Origin: an uncultured Roseburia sp.
GTDB lineage: Bacteria; Bacillota; Clostridia; Lachnospirales; Lachnospiraceae
DNA length: 10,623 nucleotides
Assembly (NCBI GenBank): GCA_910584215.1
Contig: CAJTYI010000083.1
Coordinates: forward strand, 1-10,623
Direction: 5' to 3'
Shown: piece by piece, positions 6,220 to 10,623 of the stretch
Layout: each line of letters opens with the position of its first letter
Numbering within the stretch: position 1 is the stretch's first letter
Notes under the pieces: generated by a model
What the model saw: only the letters and a program-made list of their open reading frames with translations
Told to the model about the DNA's origin: nothing
The model's database searches: none
Program-made: the position numbers and the translations under genes

Positions 6220-6975
6220 ATGAAACTGAGTTATTTTGAATTGTTATCATCGGAGCCCGTACAAATCCCACAAATTGGGGGAATTGTCTGTCCGACCCTG
6301 CGGCAGATCGCTTCGGTCGGCTACCATACGTATCAATATTATCTGGCGATGTTGTCGATGGACACGAAAGCCTGTCTGGAGATGCTTGGAAAAGCGGAGT
6401 TATGGGATGCGCTGCCGGAGGAAGAGAAATCGCATATCAATATTTTTGACCTGTTCCTCTTAGAGGAAAACGCGATCTTGCTGTTACAGGATATTTTAAA
6501 CTTTTTTATCCGGGAGAGGGTTGAATATTCCAGTCAGCAAAAAGGATTTGTCGTGATGGATGAGGGCGAACCGATCGGGTTGATAACCGGTACAGTCTAT
6601 CCGCAGGTGTGCGAGCTGATCTGTCAGCGGTGCGGGATCAACGGCAGGACGGAGGAGGATTTGTCCAAGGCGAAGGATAAAAAGACACTGGAGATCATCA
6701 AGAAACTCCAGAAAGGGCGGGCGGAGAGAGCCAGACACGCAAAACCGGATGCGAATATGGAGCTCGGCAATATCATATCTGCCGTGGCAAACAAGAGCTA
6801 TGCCCTCAATATGATAAATATTTGGGATTTGACGGTTTTTCAGGTATGGGACTGCTTTTATCGGCTGTCCAATAATACAATCTATGATATTCAATCTATG
6901 AGCGTCGCGGCGTGGGGCAATAAAGACCATTACTTTGACGCGGCCGCGTGGTATAAAATGCGGGAACAGTTGTGA
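6220..6975 (+). CDS. Phage tail-associated protein of unknown function
   Basis: This 251-residue soluble protein has no signal peptide or membrane segment. It begins M-K-L-S-Y-F-E-L-L and has a highly charged middle (about 155-180: K-D-K-K, K-K-L-Q-K-G-R-A-E-R-A-R). Its C-terminal third is conserved-looking (M-E-L-G-N-I-I-S-A-V-A, I-W-D-L-T-V-F-Q, L-S-N-N-T-I-Y-D-I-Q-S-M-S-V). I recall this pattern from proteins next to tail genes in clostridial prophages, but I cannot name a function. A tail assembly chaperone or Gp15-like role is possible given its place just before the tail hub gene. It has a strong AAGGAGG seven bases before ATG 6220. Confidence 0.6.
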   Translation: MKLSYFELLSSEPVQIPQIGGIVCPTLRQIASVGYHTYQYYLAMLSMDTKACLEMLGKAELWDALPEEEKSHINIFDLFLLEENAILLLQDILNFFIRERVEYSSQQKGFVVMDEGEPIGLITGTVYPQVCELICQRCGINGRTEEDLSKAKDKKTLEIIKKLQKGRAERARHAKPDANMELGNIISAVANKSYALNMINIWDLTVFQVWDCFYRLSNNTIYDIQSMSVAAWGNKDHYFDAAAWYKMREQL

Positions 6976-6980
6976 ATGGA

Positions 6981-7028
6981 GCACAAATTTTAGAAGCGCA
7001 AAAAAAGCGCAAGAAAGGAGAAAAAATG
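6981..7028 (+). repeat. Direct repeat copy 1: leader with ribosome site and ATG
   Basis: This 48-base unit begins gcacaaattttaga, contains gcgc-A7-gcgc (a short hairpin), then AAGGAG and ATG (7026-7028). Copy 2 at 7066-7114 differs at only a few bases and leads directly into the tail hub gene. In copy 1 the ATG is followed at once by TGA, so the leader has no gene behind it. It may be the remnant of a deleted gene or a regulatory start-stop. Confidence 0.85.
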
Positions 7029-7049
7029 TGAAAAATAAATTTTTCACAT
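7026..7049. promoter_or_regulatory. AT-rich hairpin covering the start-stop
   Basis: ATGTGAAAAA (7026-7035) pairs perfectly with TTTTTCACAT (7040-7049) around TAAA. No U run follows on the plus strand. On the minus strand the stem is followed by TTTTTT, but no leftward gene is present. If formed in the rightward mRNA it would hide the ATG-TGA of repeat copy 1. Confidence 0.5.
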
Positions 7050-7051
7050 GC

Positions 7052-7076
7052 AAAATTTGTGCCAAGCACAAATTTT
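7052..7076. promoter_or_regulatory. Hairpin sequestering repeat copy 2
   Basis: AAAATTTGTGC (7052-7062) pairs perfectly with GCACAAATTTT (7066-7076) around CAA. The same left arm can pair equally well with GCACAAATTTT of copy 1 (6981-6991), so two exclusive folds are possible ahead of the tail hub gene. Confidence 0.5.
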
Positions 7077-7114
7077 AGATGCGCAGAAAAAAGCGCAAGA
7101 AGGAGGAAAAAATG
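7066..7114 (+). repeat. Direct repeat copy 2: leader of the tail hub gene
   Basis: The second copy of the leader is offset by 85 bases from copy 1. It has gcgcagaaaaaagcgc and a better AGGAGG (7101-7106), five bases before ATG 7112. It serves as the translation signal of the tail hub gene. Confidence 0.85.
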
Positions 7115-10100
7115 CCAAGAATGATTTATAACAACAATTTAGAGATGGAACCGCCCACGATCCTGTTGAAGCGGAAAGACTTTACTACACTCGGGGCGCT
7201 TTCGGCCACGGCCATCCGCTATCGGGACACCTTTAACTCCTGCCGGGAGCTGACGTTTCAGGTACAACGGCCTGCGGAGGAGGCGTTAGACCACCTGTGG
7301 GAAGAAGTCAACGATTACAATATTATCTACCTGCCAGAATATGGAGAATACTTTGACATGCATGTTACCTTAAACGAGCAGGCCGGAATTTATAAGACGG
7401 TGACGTGCCGTTCACTCGCAGAGTCAGAGCTGATGCAGGTCAAACTGTATGACCTGGAAGTCAATCTGGAGACGGATCGCATGCGGGAGGATTATGACCC
7501 TGCTTACCCTGCGCTGCTCTACCGTGACCTGTCTGGCTATGAAAAGGGAAGTAAGGAATACAACCTATGGAAGAGGCGCTCCCTCCTGCACCGCGTATTA
7601 GACAAGGCGCCCAATTACGAGATCGGCGAGGTCGATGAAAGCTTAAAAGATTTGAAGTCCTGGTACGAATTTAACATTTCTAACACGGATATCTACAGTG
7701 CGCTGACTGGCGAGATCGCGGAGGCCTACCAGTGTCTGTTTCAGTTTGAAATCACAAAGGACGGCAGAAGGCTTGTACATGTCCATGACCTCTGCAATAC
7801 CTGTCCCTGCGAGTACCGCGGAGATTTTCATGATGTCTGTCCGGAATGCGGGGGCAGGGACTTTTCCGGCGCGTACGGCAGGGACACCACAATCCTGGTG
7901 TCAAAGGATAACCTTGCGGCATCTGCCTCCATAGAGAGCAATAAGGATAAGCTGAAAAATTGTTTTCGGGTATCCGGTGGAGACGATATTATGACAGCGG
8001 CTGTCGCGGGATGCAACCCGAACGGCAGCAATTATTTCTGGGATTTTTCCCAGGAGATGTTAGAGACAATGCCAAAAAAATTAAGGGATAAGCTCGAGGA
8101 TTATAACAGGGAATACCAGGAATACCGGTGCGAGGAGCCGTTCGCCTTTGATGCGCAGCATGTCAGGGAGTACAATGAGGCGGTCAGTTATGTCAATGAA
8201 AAGTCGGACAAAAGTGTGATGAACGGAAGCGGGAGCATGGCAGACCAAATGTACGGCAGCAGGAAAGCAGGGTTTCGCGGGCTTCCGGAAGCTGCGCCGC
8301 AGGCCAAGGGTTATGACAGTCTGATTACGTTGCTCTATGACGCCGAGGACTTAAGGCTCTATTTGAATCACGGTATGATGCCAGTGCCAAGTCTTAAGAG
8401 CCAGACTATAGAAGAGGCCGTGTCTGTCCTGACGGTGGCAGGTTTATCCCCTGTGGCTGTCCATAACCACGTTTCGGCTTCTTCTAGCGTAGTCAGCAAC
8501 GCGGTGATTGGCAGGGCAAAGACTTATGTCAACACAGCTCTGTATCGCATTACGGCAGAAAAAGCGGAGGGCGTGGAACTTTACACGCCGCCGTCTAGCA
8601 TGGAGGATACTGGTATTTGGCGTGGGTATATCACTTTAAAAAGTATTGCAGACAAAACAAATACCAAGAAAACACAACTCCTCAATATCCGGGTAAACGG
8701 GGACTACGAGTCTTACCTGAAGCAGGAGTTGGAGCGGAAGTTGGCCGGTGTGGACAATTCCATAAAAGACATCGTCTGCATTGGGATGCCGGAGGGGATA
8801 TTGTGCAACGGGGATTATGACCCGCAGGCAGACTGGGAATTTAACGAGGCCATCACGCATTACAGCATCCAGTACCTAGAACACGCAAGGACAGCGTACG
8901 CTGACTGCATTGCCGTTATCACCGCTTCCGAAAATGAGGAGTTAAAGATAAAAATGAAAACCGCCTATGACGGCCGGGTGCGAAAACTGGACGACCAGAT
9001 AAAAAAATTGGAAGGAATGCTTGCGGCCGTGGATGCCATACGGGGGGAGATCGAAGCCATACAGGAGCAGGCGCGGGAACGATTTGACTTTGAGTCCTGG
9101 CTGGACGACAGGGCGCTGTGGAGCACCTTTTGCTCCTACCGCAGAGAGGACAGCTATAAAAACGACAATTACATATCCGATGGCCTCGACAACGCCAGTC
9201 TGATACGGCGCGCAAACGAGTTAATCGGGGCAGCGCGAAAAGAGCTGAAAAAAGCATCCAGTATGCAGTACAGTGTCAGCGCATCCTTAAACAACCTGCT
9301 GGCGATGAGGGAGTTTCGACCGATTGTGGATGACTTCGCGTGCGGCAACTGGATTCATATGATGGTGGACGACAAGGTATACCATTTGAGGCTCCTGTCG
9401 TATGAAATAGATTTTGACAACCCCTCCGACCTGTCCGTGGAGTTCTCGACTGTGGAGAAAATTTGGTCTGGCATTTCAGACATAAAGAGCATTTTATCAT
9501 CTGCTTCCCATGTGGCGGGTTCGTACTCTGCGACCCTGTCCCGCGTCAATAACGCAGCTAAGGCGGCAAAATATGTCGAGAACTGGGTAGAAAAGGGACT
9601 GGATGCGACGGCGACAAAGATTGTCAACAATGCCCAAAATCAGGAGATCGTAATTGACCAGACCGGCATTTTGTGCAGGCGGTATGAAGATTTAGAAGAG
9701 GACTATAACCCTTGTCAGGCAAAAATTATCAACAATGGGATTTATACGACAAAAAATAACTGGAAAGATGTGAGTACGGGGCTTGGGAAAATTTGTTACA
9801 TAGACCCGGAAACAAATAAAGAGGTCGAAGATTACGGCCTGATTGCCAAAACTGTCGTCGGAAAGCTTTTTATCGGGGAAGAGCTCAAAATCTATGGTAA
9901 GGACAATGCGATTATCCTGGATGAAAATGGTATCACTCTGGACGGGGGGAAAATCACTTGGAAGAAAGGCGTACCAAAGGATGTTGTTATAGGGTTGGAA
10001 CACGAACTGTCGGATATTAAAGAGGGTAACAATAACACAAGGCGGGATATTACGAATTTCCGGTCAAATGTCAATAAGTTGCTAAATGCGTCCATTCCTG

Positions 10101-10623
10101 TTACTGATATTGGTGCCGATTATGTATTCTCCCCTCATATCGGCGGCGGGCATCTGTACATCAAGGATGCCAGAACGGGAGAGGGGAATACCGGCACAAG
10201 CGTGGAAATCAACCCTTCGGGAACGCACTTTCAAGGCCATAATAAAGACTATGTATTCCATATCTCAAAAGAAGGTGGTAATGGCGAAGAAGTAGTGATG
10301 GGCGTTACCAATGACGGGGATGGGTATTTCAATGGTGAAATCCGTGCTCAAAGCGGTAAAATAGCCAATTTTGACATCCAAACAAATGCTATATCTACAA
10401 ACGGAGCAGAATACGGTAAAAGCGGAATCTATTTCGGGCAGGAAGGATTTAGCATTACGGATAAGTTTAAAATTGATAAAGAGGGAAATGGCAATTTTTC
10501 AGGAACCATTCACGCGCAAGCAGGGGAGTTTAGCGGTCAAATCAATGCTCAAAGCGGTAAAATAGCCAATTTTGACATCCAAACAAATGCTATATCTACA
10601 AACGGAGCAGAATACGGTAAAAG
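7112..10623 (+). CDS. Phage tail hub/tail-fibre protein (3' end outside window)
   Basis: The frame is open from ATG 7112 to the window edge, giving 1170 residues. Residues 1 to about 400 resemble the baseplate hub (Tal/gp44-like) of Firmicute siphophages, including D-E-S-L-K-D-L followed by Y-E-F-N-I-S-N-T-D-I-Y-S-A-L-T. Within it is a zinc-ribbon-like insert: C228-x2-C231 with C233, then C243-x2-C246-G-G. A probable coiled coil spans about 611-660. Residues about 845-960 look like a fibre-base region common in clostridial tail proteins (I-D-Q-T-G-I-L-C-R-R; G-K-I-C-Y-I-D-P). From about 1060 the chain becomes beta-repeat fibre with a 67-residue period (A-Q-S-G-K-I-A-N-F-D-I). The hub would sit at the tail tip and the fibre would contact the host. 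Fusion of hub and fibre in one chain is common in this group. No peptidase active site was identified. Confidence 0.8.
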   Translation, partial: MPRMIYNNNLEMEPPTILLKRKDFTTLGALSATAIRYRDTFNSCRELTFQVQRPAEEALDHLWEEVNDYNIIYLPEYGEYFDMHVTLNEQAGIYKTVTCRSLAESELMQVKLYDLEVNLETDRMREDYDPAYPALLYRDLSGYEKGSKEYNLWKRRSLLHRVLDKAPNYEIGEVDESLKDLKSWYEFNISNTDIYSALTGEIAEAYQCLFQFEITKDGRRLVHVHDLCNTCPCEYRGDFHDVCPECGGRDFSGAYGRDTTILVSKDNLAASASIESNKDKLKNCFRVSGGDDIMTAAVAGCNPNGSNYFWDFSQEMLETMPKKLRDKLEDYNREYQEYRCEEPFAFDAQHVREYNEAVSYVNEKSDKSVMNGSGSMADQMYGSRKAGFRGLPEAAPQAKGYDSLITLLYDAEDLRLYLNHGMMPVPSLKSQTIEEAVSVLTVAGLSPVAVHNHVSASSSVVSNAVIGRAKTYVNTALYRITAEKAEGVELYTPPSSMEDTGIWRGYITLKSIADKTNTKKTQLLNIRVNGDYESYLKQELERKLAGVDNSIKDIVCIGMPEGILCNGDYDPQADWEFNEAITHYSIQYLEHARTAYADCIAVITASENEELKIKMKTAYDGRVRKLDDQIKKLEGMLAAVDAIRGEIEAIQEQARERFDFESWLDDRALWSTFCSYRREDSYKNDNYISDGLDNASLIRRANELIGAARKELKKASSMQYSVSASLNNLLAMREFRPIVDDFACGNWIHMMVDDKVYHLRLLSYEIDFDNPSDLSVEFSTVEKIWSGISDIKSILSSASHVAGSYSATLSRVNNAAKAAKYVENWVEKGLDATATKIVNNAQNQEIVIDQTGILCRRYEDLEEDYNPCQAKIINNGIYTTKNNWKDVSTGLGKICYIDPETNKEVEDYGLIAKTVVGKLFIGEELKIYGKDNAIILDENGITLDGGKITWKKGVPKDVVIGLEHELSDIKEGNNNTRRDITNFRSNVNKLLNASIPVTDIGADYVFSPHIGGGHLYIKDARTGEGNTGTSVEINPSGTHFQGHNKDYVFHISKEGGNGEEVVMGVTNDGDGYFNGEIRAQSGKIANFDIQTNAISTNGAEYGKSGIYFGQEGFSITDKFKIDKEGNGNFSGTIHAQAGEFSGQINAQSGKIANFDIQTNAISTNGAEYGK
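10345..10422 (+). repeat. Tail-fibre repeat, copy 1
   Basis: These 78 bases recur without a mismatch at 10546-10623, 201 bp downstream, an exact multiple of three (67 codons). They encode A-Q-S-G-K-I-A-N-F-D-I through G-A-E-Y-G-K. The flanking bases (ggtgaaatcc versus ggtcaaatca) match less well. Confidence 0.95.
10546..10623 (+). repeat. Tail-fibre repeat, copy 2 (cut by window edge)
   Basis: It is identical to 10345-10422 up to the last base of the window, so the real repeat may extend further and more copies may follow. Confidence 0.95.

Noticed and set aside
6996..7010. gcgc-A7-gcgc considered as a fifth repressor operator
   Set aside because: It resembles the operator core only loosely (no TGCGA arm, longer spacer) and lies within a leader repeat far from any promoter.
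7026..7049. Hairpin considered as a rightward terminator
   Set aside because: The stem is almost all A-T and no U run follows on the plus strand.

Overview
The window looks like part of a prophage or phage-like element in a low-to-mid G+C Firmicute, most likely a clostridial gut-type bacterium such as a Lachnospiraceae. The evidence is AGGAGG-type ribosome sites, frequent TTG starts, a repressor/ImmA pair typical of Firmicute elements, tail proteins of clostridial siphophage type, and an Ig/BIG2 repeat protein of the kind common on clostridial surfaces. This taxonomic call rests on remembered family resemblance, not on a search.

Layout. Positions 1-1545 hold the 3' part of a modular extracellular-type protein: Ig-like domains, a repetitive Pro/Thr/Asp/Gln-rich linker encoded by 18-bp tandem repeats, then three BIG2 domains. 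A strong hairpin at 1564-1597, usable on both strands, separates it from a leftward immunity module: an XRE-family repressor (2568-2140) followed by an ImmA-like metallopeptidase (2077-1619). The intergenic control region (2569-3013) has divergent promoters. The rightward one is near consensus (TTGACA, 17 bp, TAATAT). Four copies of a TCGCA-N4-TGCGA-type palindrome lie around the promoters.

Rightward of this switch comes the most interesting gene, a 954-residue protein (3014-5878). It carries a DYDSDQM motif, an upstream CRSPH element and an LRNRFFKS element, all expected of the two-barrel RNA polymerase superfamily (RNAP beta', eukaryotic QDE-1-type RdRp, phage SPbeta YonO). It is followed closely by a divergent HU-like DNA-binding protein (5909-6202), a 251-residue protein of a phage tail-associated type (6220-6975), an intergenic stretch with a duplicated leader and competing hairpins (6976-7111), and a large tail hub/fibre protein that runs off the right edge (7112 onwards).

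Working model (inference). The repressor holds the rightward promoter shut and ImmA destroys the repressor on induction. The first product is then a dedicated single-chain RNA polymerase, with an HU-like partner, that could transcribe the tail genes. It is unusual that the switch and polymerase sit immediately before tail genes, with no terminase, capsid or tape-measure gene between them. No integrase, tRNA, attachment site, rRNA or CRISPR array was found in the window.
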